Origin: an uncultured Alphaproteobacteria bacterium
Lineage (GTDB): Bacteria; Pseudomonadota; Alphaproteobacteria; HIMB59
NCBI GenBank assembly: GCA_902610255.1
Contig: CACLUX010000001.1
Span: 62,001-126,000 of the forward strand
Length of the DNA: 64,000 bases
Reading direction: 5' to 3'
The translations under genes and the position numbers were made by a program. This document shows positions 10,110-18,764 of this stretch, piece by piece; positions within the stretch are counted from its first letter, which is position 1, and every line of letters starts with the position of its first letter. A model generated the notes under the pieces. The model saw only the letters and a program-made list of their open reading frames with translations. It was not told the origin of the DNA and made no database searches.

Positions 10110-11612
10110 CTAGCTATTAAGATAAATCTCCCTAGCATCCATAATAATTTTTTCTGCAGCAGATTTTTCAACTCTTTTTTGTAGTATGCCGTCTCTGCCC
10201 ACTAATTCATCAGTAGCTAAATCTGCAAGATCTTGACGTGAAAAGATATTGTTCTCAATCAATGTAGCTAAAATTTTATTATCAAACTCTGAAATTCCTT
10301 TTACATAATCATCTAGTTTTGAAGATTGAATTAATTTCTCAAGTTCTGCCTTCTCGTTTTCCATATACTGCGTTGCACGAGCATATATCTCGGCGGCAAG
10401 CTCATTATCAAAACCTTCAATTTTTTCTATATCTTGAATTGAAGCATTGGCAATTTTTTCAATACTTGTGTATCCCTCTACCGCCAATAATTGTGCAATC
10501 ATATCTTCGAGATCAAGTTTTTCGGCGAAAAGAGAAGTGATTTTTTTAAATTCCTCTTGTCTTCTTTCTGCGTCTTCTTTTTCAGTTAGTATATCAATTT
10601 CAAGATTAGTAAGTATTGAAGCTAATTTTACATTTTGACCTCTTCTACCAATAGCAATACTTAACTGATCCTCAGGTAAGACTATCTCTACTCTATTTGA
10701 GTCTTCAAATTCATTAACCTTTGCGACTTGTGCGGGTGCAATGGCATTTTGAACATACATCGACTTAAGCTCTGACCAATTTACGATATCAATTTTTTCA
10801 CCTTGTAATTCGTTAACAATAGCCTGAACTCTAGAACCTCTCATACCCACGCATGCCCCAACTGGATCGATAGACTTATCGTTCGCACGAACTGTAATCT
10901 TTCCTCTACTACCAGGATCTCTTGCAACAGATAAAATTTCTATTTGACCCTCATATATCTCAGGTACTTCCTGTTCAAATAATTTTGCCATAAATTGAGG
11001 GTGAGTTCTTGAAAGAAAAATTTGGTGTCCTTTGGCTTCTTCTTTTATATCGAAGAAATAAGCTCTAATGCGATCACCATTTTTAAAATTCTCTCTCGGA
11101 ATGAGTTCATCTTTTCTCAGAAATCCCTCAGCTTTACCAAGATCAACAATAATATTCCCAAACTCAATTCTTTTTACAATACCCGACAAAACTTCTCCGA
11201 CACGATCTTTAAAATCATTAAACTGTCTTCTTTTTTCAGCTTCTCTAACTCTGGAGTAAATAACTTGCCTTGCCATATTGGCTGTAACTCTTCCGAAGTT
11301 TACGGATGGTAAAGGAATTGTTATTTGTTTTCCAATTTCAGTATCAGCATCATATTTTTTAGCATGATCTAATAAAATTTGATTTGCCTGCAAAACAGGA
11401 TCAATTTTTTCAACCACATCTTTAATATGAGATAAACTTATATTTCCTGTCATACGGTCAATAGATGCTTTAATGTTATTGTCCATTCCATATTTTGATT
11501 TTCCAATAATTTCAAAAGACTCCTCGAGAGCCTCCATTACTATATCCATTTCGATGCCCTTCTCTTGTGAGACGACTTCGGCAACTTTTAATATTTCTGT
11601 GTTATTTAGCAT
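10110..11612 (-). CDS. nusA: Transcription termination/antitermination factor NusA
   Basis: RNA polymerase-associated elongation factor affecting pausing, termination and antitermination. The 500-residue protein has an N-terminal domain, an S1 domain (VGEVLSGIVKRIEFGNIIVDLGKAEGFL), the KH1 region with RGKITVRANDKSIDPVGACVGMRGSRVQAIVNEL, KH2 with AIGRRGQNVKLASIL, and helix-hairpin-helix-like acidic repeats at the C-terminus. The usual upstream partner rimP is missing; trmB stands there instead, separated by an intrinsic terminator whose T run ends 14 bases before this start. Transcription of nusA must therefore pass or start within that hairpin, which makes regulation by attenuation plausible. 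The ribosome-binding site is weak (AGAAAAG). Confidence 0.96.
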   Translation of the reverse strand: MLNNTEILKVAEVVSQEKGIEMDIVMEALEESFEIIGKSKYGMDNNIKASIDRMTGNISLSHIKDVVEKIDPVLQANQILLDHAKKYDADTEIGKQITIPLPSVNFGRVTANMARQVIYSRVREAEKRRQFNDFKDRVGEVLSGIVKRIEFGNIIVDLGKAEGFLRKDELIPRENFKNGDRIRAYFFDIKEEAKGHQIFLSRTHPQFMAKLFEQEVPEIYEGQIEILSVARDPGSRGKITVRANDKSIDPVGACVGMRGSRVQAIVNELQGEKIDIVNWSELKSMYVQNAIAPAQVAKVNEFEDSNRVEIVLPEDQLSIAIGRRGQNVKLASILTNLEIDILTEKEDAERRQEEFKKITSLFAEKLDLEDMIAQLLAVEGYTSIEKIANASIQDIEKIEGFDNELAAEIYARATQYMENEKAELEKLIQSSKLDDYVKGISEFDNKILATLIENNIFSRQDLADLATDELVGRDGILQKRVEKSAAEKIIMDAREIYLNS

Positions 11613-11626
11613 TATCTTTTCTAGTT

Positions 11627-11652
11627 AAAAAAAAAGGCGGGATAACCCACCT
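11627..11652 (-). terminator. Intrinsic terminator/attenuator between trmB and nusA
   Basis: On the minus strand AGGTGGG (11652-11646) pairs with CCCGCCT (11641-11635) over 7 bp with one G-U pair, around a TTAT tetraloop, followed immediately by a run of T (11635-11627). This is a textbook intrinsic terminator. It begins 12 bases after the trmB stop and its T run ends 14 bases before the nusA start codon, inside a run of genes otherwise spaced like one operon. I see no convincing promoter between hairpin and nusA, so partial read-through or controlled attenuation is likely. Confidence 0.85.
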
Positions 11653-11664
11653 CCTCATCGTTGG

Positions 11665-12309
11665 TTAATAATTTTTAAGAACGCTAAAATAGAATAATTT
11701 ATGATTTTTGTCTAAGGCTTTTTTCTCAAATTTGGTGTGCAAAGCATTGGAATCACTATATTTCCAACATTTAGGGCTAATATCTGGCATGGTGTATTTG
11801 AACTTTTTCATCAAGGCTAAAGCTTTAATAAAATAGTCACCGTGATCAGTAGCAAAACAAATAACTCCTTTTTTTTTTAGTTTTTTTGTGAGTTCTTTTA
11901 CAAGTGTTTGGTTAACAGTTCTTCTTTTTTTATGCTTATTTTTGGGCCACGGATCTGGAAAGTATATTCTTATTTCCTGAAGATAATTGTTTGGTATGAA
12001 TGGTAAAAGATCTTGAATATTTAAATGAAAGACTTGAAGATTTTTCAAATTATCATCAACAGAGTTTCTGATAGCTCTTAAAACTCCATCAGCAAAAATA
12101 TCACAACCAATAAAGTTTATTTTTGAATATAGTTTTGCATCTTCACTGATTTTTTCTCCATCACCAATTCCAATTTCTAAAATTCTTGGTGTTTTGATTT
12201 TATTAAATAATATTTTATTTGGTTCTTTAAGAAATTTTGAGTATTGCTCAAGTCTTACAAATGACTTTCCTTTTTTTCTACCAAAGTATTTATTTTTTGA
12301 TTCGAACAT
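11665..12309 (-). CDS. trmB: tRNA (guanine-N7)-methyltransferase
   Basis: Methylates G46 of tRNA to m7G using S-adenosylmethionine. The 214-residue Rossmann-fold protein has the SAM motif LEIGIGDGE, the NFIGCDIF segment, and the TrmB signature IRIYFPDPWPKNKHKKRR, with CFATDHGDYF further on. It overlaps the end of lnt by 20 bases. In many Alphaproteobacteria metK precedes and rimP follows this gene; here neither is present and an intrinsic terminator follows. Confidence 0.95.
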   Translation of the reverse strand: MFESKNKYFGRKKGKSFVRLEQYSKFLKEPNKILFNKIKTPRILEIGIGDGEKISEDAKLYSKINFIGCDIFADGVLRAIRNSVDDNLKNLQVFHLNIQDLLPFIPNNYLQEIRIYFPDPWPKNKHKKRRTVNQTLVKELTKKLKKKGVICFATDHGDYFIKALALMKKFKYTMPDISPKCWKYSDSNALHTKFEKKALDKNHKLFYFSVLKNY

Positions 12310-13804
12310 ATAAAAAACTAACTAAAAACATTAAGAAAATCATAAGAGTAACTGAAAATAAAGTTGATGAACAATTTGGTTTATATTTATTAATTGGATA
12401 TTGATAATAAAGATAACCTTTTTTGTTTGTTGGAATAGTCTCAATAATTTTGCCCGAGTAATCAACAACAGATGTAATACCTGAAGGAGTTGATCTTATG
12501 AGGGGTTTTTGGAATTCAACACTCCTTAGAAGAGAGTTAGCCAGATGCTGATGTGGTCCGTACCATTTACCGAACCAAGAGTCATTTGAAATTTGTATCA
12601 CCATATCTGCATTACAAACCTCAGTATTAATTGATTTATAATTAAAAATAGACTCAAAACAAATCATTGGAACAGCGTTTATATTTTTAGGTAATTTTAA
12701 AATTTTTTGATTAGTTCCAGGAGTATAGTTCATTCCTAAATTTAAAAACTTGCTTACAAAAGGTTTTACAAAGGGAATGTATTCTCCAAATAAAACCAAC
12801 TTTTGTTTATCATAAAAATCAATAATCTTTCCTTGATGATCGATGATATATAGACGATTAAATAATTGGTTTTCCTCGATAGCACTCGACCCAACTATTA
12901 TTTTTTGATCCTCATTAATTAAAGAGGATAATCTGCTAAGAAGTCCATCCCTGTTATTCAAATCAATTGGTAATGAGCCTTCAGGCCAAATAATTAAATC
13001 TGCTTTTGGAGTATTGGTAAGAGCTTCTATGGTTAATTTTTCATATATTTCAAGGTTTCTTAGAACGTCAAATTCTACTAATGACTCATAAAGATTAGGT
13101 TGAATTAAAAGAATGTTCAGAGTTTCATTGTTTGTTTTTCTCACAATATTATTTTCAAAAAAACCAAATACATAAATTAAAACAAGCACTGATGATAAAC
13201 TAAAAGTTACAACTTTATTTTTGCAATAAAGAAAATAAATAATTAAACCCACAATCAAATGGATAACTAATCCCAAACCATAAACGCCTAAAAATGGTAG
13301 TGACTTTAAGATCCAAATATTTTTGTAATATATAATTGCACTAGGATTCCAAGGGAAGCCTCCAAAAATAAATTCCTTTAGTATTTCTACTATAGATAAA
13401 CCTAGTGGTAATAAGAAAATCTGTAATAATTTTTTTTTAAATGTAACTAAAATGAGAATTGTTGCTGAATAATGTAGGAATGCAATAAATATAGAGAGTA
13501 CACCAACTAAAATAATACCTAAGAATAAATACCCAAAACCTCCTGAATAAAAGGACTGAGTAATCCAGCTTAATGTAATTATTTGAGTAAATAAGAAAAA
13601 ATAAAATATGTTTTTTTTTGAAAAATTATTATTAGTTAGAATATTATAAAAAATGATTGAAAATGATAAGTAATAGAAAACAGATACTCCAAATGGAGGA
13701 AGAGAAAATACATAAACAATAGAAAAAATAATTATTAAGCTTATTGGCCTAGAGAAATATGGCAGTAGATTATTGAGATTTGACACCACTAACCACAACT
13801 TCAA
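12290..13804 (-). CDS. lnt: Apolipoprotein N-acyltransferase
   Basis: Inner-membrane enzyme that adds the third acyl chain to the N-terminal cysteine of lipoproteins. The 504-residue protein has about six N-terminal membrane segments (residues 20-215), a nitrilase-fold periplasmic domain from about 225, and a last membrane segment near the end. The catalytic set Glu (WPEGSLP), Lys (FYDKQKLVLFGEYIP) and Cys (VPMICFESIF) is present, as is the NDSWFGKWYGPHQH loop. Phospholipids are its acyl donors. The start at 13804 overlaps corC by 35 bases; a slightly later start is possible. Confidence 0.95.
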   Translation of the reverse strand: MKLWLVVSNLNNLLPYFSRPISLIIIFSIVYVFSLPPFGVSVFYYLSFSIIFYNILTNNNFSKKNIFYFFLFTQIITLSWITQSFYSGGFGYLFLGIILVGVLSIFIAFLHYSATILILVTFKKKLLQIFLLPLGLSIVEILKEFIFGGFPWNPSAIIYYKNIWILKSLPFLGVYGLGLVIHLIVGLIIYFLYCKNKVVTFSLSSVLVLIYVFGFFENNIVRKTNNETLNILLIQPNLYESLVEFDVLRNLEIYEKLTIEALTNTPKADLIIWPEGSLPIDLNNRDGLLSRLSSLINEDQKIIVGSSAIEENQLFNRLYIIDHQGKIIDFYDKQKLVLFGEYIPFVKPFVSKFLNLGMNYTPGTNQKILKLPKNINAVPMICFESIFNYKSINTEVCNADMVIQISNDSWFGKWYGPHQHLANSLLRSVEFQKPLIRSTPSGITSVVDYSGKIIETIPTNKKGYLYYQYPINKYKPNCSSTLFSVTLMIFLMFLVSFLYVRIKK

Positions 13805-14597
13805 GAATTTTTCTTGTTGATACCTTGTGAATGGTGAAAGATAATTTTTTATTTATAGTAAATTTTTCTTTTTTCTTTGGTATACGACCAGCTATATTAA
13901 ATATGATACCGCCTATAGTTCCCACATCCTCTTTTAAATCATCTGGGATATTGACATCAAATTCTCTTTCAAAATCATCAACAAGCATTGCGGCATCCAT
14001 AATTATATTATTGTTTTTTTGTCGAAACATTGGTGCTTCATCCTTATCGTGTTCGTCTTCAATCTCACCTACTATTTCTTCCACTAAGTCTTCGATGGTA
14101 ACTAAACCAGTAACACTATTAAATTCATCCATAACTATTGCTAAATGGATGTTTTGTTTTTTCATTTTTTGAAGAAGATTAAAAACAGGTGTAGCAGAGG
14201 GAATATAAATGACCTCTCTTAACAAACTCTTAATATTGAAGGACTTATTATTGATTTTCTTGAATAAATCCTTGATATGAACCATTCCCAAGCAATGTTC
14301 TAAGTCCTTTTTTACGACTGGCATTCTTGAGTGAGCTTCTTTATTGATGATTTTAATGATGTTTTCTTTATCAATATTTTGATCAATAAAAATTATTTCA
14401 CCTCTTGGAACCATTACATCATCAACAGTTTTTTTGTGAACCTTTAAAAGATTATTAAAGATTTTTTTTTCTTCATTCTTGGCAATCCCTGAACTATCTG
14501 AAGTCGCTGAGATAAGATCAATAATATCTTTTTTAAAATTCTCGTCTTGAATAAGCTCTTTGACTAATTTTATGGCTAAATTTTTTTTAATTTTCAT
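13770..14597 (-). CDS. corC: CBS-domain protein of the CorC/HlyC family
   Basis: The 275-residue protein has a short N-terminal segment, two CBS domains beginning at VMVPRGEIIFID and VIYIPSATPVFNLLQKM, and a C-terminal CorC/HlyC transporter-associated domain (about 195-272, FEREFDVNIPDDLKEDVGTIGGIIFNIAGRIP). CorC is linked to magnesium/cobalt efflux in enterics; its molecular role is not well settled and no membrane domain is present in this form. It overlaps the end of ybeY by 11 bases and the start of lnt, in the conserved ybeZ-ybeY-corC-lnt order. Confidence 0.92.
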   Translation of the reverse strand: MKIKKNLAIKLVKELIQDENFKKDIIDLISATSDSSGIAKNEEKKIFNNLLKVHKKTVDDVMVPRGEIIFIDQNIDKENIIKIINKEAHSRMPVVKKDLEHCLGMVHIKDLFKKINNKSFNIKSLLREVIYIPSATPVFNLLQKMKKQNIHLAIVMDEFNSVTGLVTIEDLVEEIVGEIEDEHDKDEAPMFRQKNNNIIMDAAMLVDDFEREFDVNIPDDLKEDVGTIGGIIFNIAGRIPKKKEKFTINKKLSFTIHKVSTRKILEVVVSGVKSQ

Positions 14598-15036
14598 GTA
14601 CTTTTTTTAAACCTAATAATTTCATCAGTGTGTTTTCTAAAAATCTCATATTACTTCTCGATTGTTTATCGTAGTGATGATAACCAAATAAATGATGTAA
14701 TCCATGACTCACTAGCATAAAAAAGTTTTGTTCGTTAATTTTTTTATTGCGATTTAAAATATAACTATCTGCAATAGCAATATCACCAGAAAAGTCTCCA
14801 TCGGGGAAAGATAACACATCTGTGATTTTATTTTTATTTTTAAATTTTTTGTTCATGCTTTTAATTTCTTCATTAGAAACTATTTTTATTGTCAGTTGTG
14901 TTTGATGATCAGCTTGGTGGATTGTTTGAAAATATTCTGACAACTTTTTTAGCTTTTCCTTGGAGGATTTTAGAAATTGCTCTAAATTCTTATCTCCAAT
15001 TATCTCAATCACAAATTTTTTATTACTAATCCTCAA
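14587..15036 (-). CDS. ybeY: rRNA maturation endoribonuclease YbeY
   Basis: Single-strand-specific metal-dependent RNase involved in 16S rRNA 3'-end maturation and ribosome quality control. The 149-residue protein carries the zinc motif HxxxHxxxxxH as HGLHHLFGYHH near residues 110-122, and the preceding NKKFKNKNKITDVLSFP typical of the family. It starts 3 bases after the phoH stop and overlaps corC by 11 bases, as in the conserved phoH-ybeY-corC cluster. Confidence 0.95.
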   Translation of the reverse strand: MRISNKKFVIEIIGDKNLEQFLKSSKEKLKKLSEYFQTIHQADHQTQLTIKIVSNEEIKSMNKKFKNKNKITDVLSFPDGDFSGDIAIADSYILNRNKKINEQNFFMLVSHGLHHLFGYHHYDKQSRSNMRFLENTLMKLLGLKKVHEN

Positions 15037-15038
15037 AA

Positions 15039-15995
15039 TTACTTATCGTAAGCATTAATTATTTTTTCTACTAATGTATGTCTGCATACATCACTACTAT
15101 TTAAATGAACAAACCCGATGTCTTTAACTTTTTCTAATTTTTCCATTGCATCCTGCATTCCACTTTTTGCATTATCGGGTAAATCTTTTTGACTTAAATC
15201 TCCCGTGATAACCATTTTTGAGTTTTGTCCTAGCCTAGTTAAGAACATTTTCATCTGTGTTGATAAAGTGTTTTGTGCTTCGTCTAAAATGATAAAGGAT
15301 TTATTTAAAGTTCTTCCTCTCATAAAGGCAAGAGGAGCTATTTCTATTAGATTATTTACCATTTTTCGGTCAATTTCTTCACCTGGCATCATCTCATACA
15401 AGGCATCGTAGAGTGGTCGTAAATAGGGGTCAATTTTCTCTTTCATATCTCCAGGTAAAAAGCCTAATCGTTCACCCGCCTCAACTGCTGGTCTTGATAA
15501 TATTAATCGATTAATTTTTCCTTCTACAAAAAGACTAACTGCGTATGCAACAGCTAAGTACGTTTTTCCTGTTCCCGCTGGACCAACAGCAAAAACGACA
15601 TCTTTTGATCTCATTTCTTTTAAAAAGAGCTCTTGGTTTTTGGTCTTTGGATAAATTGTTTTTAATTTTGTATTAATTTGGAATTTCTGATCTTGTTCGA
15701 TTTGTTCTTTTATATATGTAGGTTTTGCTAAATCAATATTGTTTTCTATTTCTTCTGCAGAAATATCGTTATTCTTCAATTTTTGATATAAGCCTTGAAT
15801 AATAAAGTAGGCTTTTTCAACTGGATCTCTATTACCTTTTATAGATAGAAGGTTGCCTCTTGTGTATAGCTTTACTTTAAATTTATTCTCTAAAACCTTT
15901 AAATTTTTATCGTGGTAACCAAATAGGCTTGATAGAAATTGATTATCCTCAAACTCGAGTTGTTTTTGATGGGAAGAAATATTTACAGGACTCAA
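15039..15995 (-). CDS. ybeZ: PhoH-family ATPase (YbeZ)
   Basis: The 318-residue protein has an N-terminal KH-like region followed by a PhoH P-loop ATPase domain: VGPAGTGKTYLA (Walker A), LILSRPAVEAGERLGFLPGD, FIILDEAQNT (Walker B) and VITGDLSQKDLP. YbeZ acts with YbeY in rRNA processing; despite the name, this branch need not be phosphate-regulated. It directly follows miaB (adjacent bases) and precedes ybeY by 3 bases. The PhoH label should not be read as another phosphate-starvation gene, even though the run starts with plcP. Confidence 0.93.
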   Translation of the reverse strand: MSPVNISSHQKQLEFEDNQFLSSLFGYHDKNLKVLENKFKVKLYTRGNLLSIKGNRDPVEKAYFIIQGLYQKLKNNDISAEEIENNIDLAKPTYIKEQIEQDQKFQINTKLKTIYPKTKNQELFLKEMRSKDVVFAVGPAGTGKTYLAVAYAVSLFVEGKINRLILSRPAVEAGERLGFLPGDMKEKIDPYLRPLYDALYEMMPGEEIDRKMVNNLIEIAPLAFMRGRTLNKSFIILDEAQNTLSTQMKMFLTRLGQNSKMVITGDLSQKDLPDNAKSGMQDAMEKLEKVKDIGFVHLNSSDVCRHTLVEKIINAYDK

Positions 15996-17309
15996 CTAAA
16001 TTTTTTCTCCTAATAATGAGTGTGTTAAAACCTCTTTGATTTGCACAGGAATTATTTGACCTATTATTTCTTTATCACCCTGCAGGGCTACACTTTGATT
16101 AAATTGTGACTTGCCTTTGATTTGTCCTGAGTGTTTACCAGCACCATCAATTAATACTTGCACCGTCTTTTTTACAAATTGGTTGTTGTATTCAATTTGT
16201 TGTTCATTGAGTAAATCTTGTGTTATCTTTAATCGCTCATTGAGAATTACTTGATCTATTTCTTCACGATCAGCCGCAGGCGTACCTGGTCTTGGGCTGT
16301 ACTTAAAAGAGTAAGAATTCATGTATTTAACTCTTTCAATTAGATCGATTGTGTCTTCAAAATCTTTGTCTGTTTCTCCAGGAAAACCAATAATAAAGTC
16401 CGAGGAAAGTGCTATATCGGGTTTTACTTTTCTGACCTTTTCGATGATTTCAAAATAATAATCCCTAGTATGTTTTCTATTCATTAATTTTAAAACTTTG
16501 TCAGAACCTGATTGAACAGGAAGATGAAGATAGGGCATAAGTTTTGAGTTTTCACCATGAAGGGAAATCAGGTCATCAGTCATATTCACAGGGTGACTTG
16601 TAGAATAGGTAATTCTTTCAACTCCATCTATTAAACTAATACTGTTAATAAGAGATGCTAGATTATTTGATTGACCTTGAGTGTCTAGACCATGATAGGC
16701 GTTAACATTTTGACCTAAAAGTGTGAATTCCACCACCCCCTGATCAATTAAAGATTTAACCTCATCAGAGATTTCCTTAACTGTTCTTGAATATTCTGAC
16801 CCTCTTGTATAAGGAACAACGCAGAAATGACAAAACTTATCACAGCCTTCTTGGATAGTCACAAATGCAGATTTATTCGATGTATTCGTTTTAATATGAT
16901 TGAGTGTGTCAAATTTTTCATTCACATCAAATTCAGTGATAGAGGTTTTTGGTAAATTATTTTTATCTAAAAATTTATTTAATGACTGAATGGATTGTGG
17001 TCCGATCACTAAGTCCACGTAGGGTGCCCTTTTTTGAATTAATTCACCTTCAGCTTGAGCTACACAACCGGCAACAATAACTTTTTGGTCTTCTTTTCCT
17101 TTTTTATGAATTTTTCCTAAATCTGAAAATGTTTTTTCTGTTGCCTTTTCACGGATGTGGCAAGTATTTAAAACTACATAGTCTGCATTTTGAAAGTCAT
17201 CTGTTTGATTAATATTATGCGATAGAAAAATATCTTTCATTTTATCAGAATCATAAACATTCATCTGACAACCAAATGTTCTAATATAAAATTTCTTATT
17301 TGATGGCAT
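15996..17309 (-). CDS. miaB: tRNA-2-methylthio-N6-dimethylallyladenosine synthase
   Basis: Radical-SAM methylthiotransferase that completes ms2i6A37 in tRNA. N-terminal UPF0004 domain with FGCQMN, NTCHIREKA and VAGCVAQAEG cysteines for the auxiliary cluster, then the radical-SAM CxxxCxxC as CDKFCHFC followed by VPYTRG, and a C-terminal TRAM domain. The start MPSNKK at 17309 is preferred over a residue-earlier in-frame start at 17324, because the family begins just before this tract; it still overlaps rimI by 14 bases. Length about 437 residues is normal. Confidence 0.95.
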   Translation of the reverse strand: MPSNKKFYIRTFGCQMNVYDSDKMKDIFLSHNINQTDDFQNADYVVLNTCHIREKATEKTFSDLGKIHKKGKEDQKVIVAGCVAQAEGELIQKRAPYVDLVIGPQSIQSLNKFLDKNNLPKTSITEFDVNEKFDTLNHIKTNTSNKSAFVTIQEGCDKFCHFCVVPYTRGSEYSRTVKEISDEVKSLIDQGVVEFTLLGQNVNAYHGLDTQGQSNNLASLINSISLIDGVERITYSTSHPVNMTDDLISLHGENSKLMPYLHLPVQSGSDKVLKLMNRKHTRDYYFEIIEKVRKVKPDIALSSDFIIGFPGETDKDFEDTIDLIERVKYMNSYSFKYSPRPGTPAADREEIDQVILNERLKITQDLLNEQQIEYNNQFVKKTVQVLIDGAGKHSGQIKGKSQFNQSVALQGDKEIIGQIIPVQIKEVLTHSLLGEKI

Positions 17310-17775
17310 TAAGGGATTTTGCAAACAAAATTGCGTCTTGCGTATTTGGAGCGTTTATAGACTTACTCCGATAATAGTTTTTTCTTTCATTGTAGGCTTT
17401 ATAGCCTAATTTTTCATAAAGTTTAATAGCAAATTTATTAATAGCACTCGCTTCCAGAAAGATTTTAAATGATTTTCCAGTACTTTTGAGTTGTTTTTCA
17501 AGCTCTTCTAAAATCATTCTTCCCAACCCTTGGTTTCTAAATTCAGGCAAAACAGCAATATGTAAAATTTCAAATTCACTGACCTTTTGATCTTGATATA
17601 AAAAATGTCCTATCAAAGCACCTTTGACGTTAGTTTGATCTAGAAGATAAATATTAAAACTTGTTTCTTTATTGAGGTGAAGCTCAATATCTTTTTCACT
17701 CCAATTAATCTCTAGTTGGTCTTTATGATTGATAATCCAATTTTTAGAATCAGATAGAGTATGTGTAAAGTTCAA
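17296..17775 (-). CDS. rimI: Ribosomal-protein-alanine N-acetyltransferase (RimI-like GNAT)
   Basis: GNAT-family acetyltransferase of 159 residues. The acetyl-CoA-binding motif A is FEILHIAVLPEFRNQGLGRMIL (Q/RxxGxG/A as RNQGLG), followed by FLEASAINKFAIKLYEKLGYK (motif B). RimI acetylates the N-terminus of S18. In most Alphaproteobacteria rimI follows tsaB; here it follows a glycosyltransferase gene with a 4-base overlap, while tsaB is 23 kb away. Start ATG 17775 overlaps the upstream stop. Confidence 0.88.
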   Translation of the reverse strand: MNFTHTLSDSKNWIINHKDQLEINWSEKDIELHLNKETSFNIYLLDQTNVKGALIGHFLYQDQKVSEFEILHIAVLPEFRNQGLGRMILEELEKQLKSTGKSFKIFLEASAINKFAIKLYEKLGYKAYNERKNYYRSKSINAPNTQDAILFAKSLNAIK

Positions 17776-18764
17776 GCCACAATATTATCATAAAAAACCT
17801 TGGAACACTCATACCAGTTAAATTTTTTTGTATATTCTTGACATTTTTTTCGATCGATAGTCAAACAATTCAAAACATTATCTTTTAAGTTATCACCAAT
17901 AAAACCGTTGACCCCATTAACAATAATATCTTTAGGACCTGTTACATCATAAGCAGCGACTGGTGTGCCGGTTGCATTTGCCTCAGTTACCACATTTCCA
18001 AAGGTATCAGTCTTGCTAGGGAAAACCATTACATCTGAACTAGCATAGTAATTCACTAAATTCTGGCCAAACTGGTAACCAACAAATTTTATATCTGTAT
18101 ATTTTTTTTTTAGTTTATTTAACTGTGGTCCATCGCCAACGACAACTTTAGTACCTTCTAAATCTAAATCTAAAAAAGCTTGAATATTTTTTTCAGTAGC
18201 CACTCGACCGATATAAGAAAATATTGGTCCTGGGCCTAAGTCTAATTTTTGATAGTTGCCAAATTTTTGATGATCGACACCCCTTGACCAAACAACGGTA
18301 TTTTTAAAATTCATATTAATTAATTCGGCCTGCATGGATGGGGTAGGAACAAGAACTTTTTTCGCTTTATTGTGAAAATGCTTTATGAAGAAATAAAAGA
18401 AACTTGCGGGTATTTTTATACGTTGTTGAATATACTCAGGGAAACGAGTATGAAATGAAGTTGTAAAAATAATTTTTTCTGAAAGACATATTTTTCTGGC
18501 CAAAAAACCTAGGGGGCCCTCTGTAGCAATGTGAATATGATCAGGATTGATCTGATCCATCATATTTTTCAATGTTTTTTTGCGAGTAATCACAACTTTA
18601 ATCTCATTATACGAAGGAAGGCCAAAGCGAACTTTAAATAACTCAGGGTGTATTACTTCTACCTGCATACCCATTTTTTCCAATTCCGGTATGGTATTCA
18701 GATAAGAACGGACGACGCCGTTTACCTGAGGTTTCCATGCATCTGTTACTAATAATAATTTCAA
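17772..18764 (-). CDS. GT4-type glycosyltransferase, probable diacylglycerol glycosyltransferase (Agt-like)
   Basis: The 330-residue GT-B protein has an N-terminal MKLLLVTDAWKPQVNGVVRSY, acceptor-domain HIATEGPLGFLAR, and the C-terminal nucleotide-sugar site SSDVMVFPSKTDTFGNVVTEANATGTPV, with the EX7E-like Glu residues of family GT4. It overlaps plcP by 4 bases. In marine heterotrophs a glycosyltransferase next to plcP makes mono-glucosyl or glucuronosyl diacylglycerol during phosphate limitation; I infer that role from context. The family also includes SqdX- and mannosyltransferase-like enzymes, so the sugar is not predicted. Its product would replace phospholipids in the inner membrane. Confidence 0.85.
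   Translation of the reverse strand: MKLLLVTDAWKPQVNGVVRSYLNTIPELEKMGMQVEVIHPELFKVRFGLPSYNEIKVVITRKKTLKNMMDQINPDHIHIATEGPLGFLARKICLSEKIIFTTSFHTRFPEYIQQRIKIPASFFYFFIKHFHNKAKKVLVPTPSMQAELINMNFKNTVVWSRGVDHQKFGNYQKLDLGPGPIFSYIGRVATEKNIQAFLDLDLEGTKVVVGDGPQLNKLKKKYTDIKFVGYQFGQNLVNYYASSDVMVFPSKTDTFGNVVTEANATGTPVAAYDVTGPKDIIVNGVNGFIGDNLKDNVLNCLTIDRKKCQEYTKKFNWYECSKVFYDNIVA

Noticed and set aside
11022..11312. Long frames opposite nusA, pnp, infB and pstC (for example 11022-11312 and 6113-6358 plus strand)
   Set aside because: They are antisense shadows of well-identified genes, low-complexity Ser/Ile/Phe-rich, without family features.
15039..15995. PhoH-like gene as a phosphate-starvation member of the phosphate island
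   Set aside because: It is the YbeZ branch in the conserved miaB-ybeZ-ybeY block; the name is historical and no operator is seen before it.
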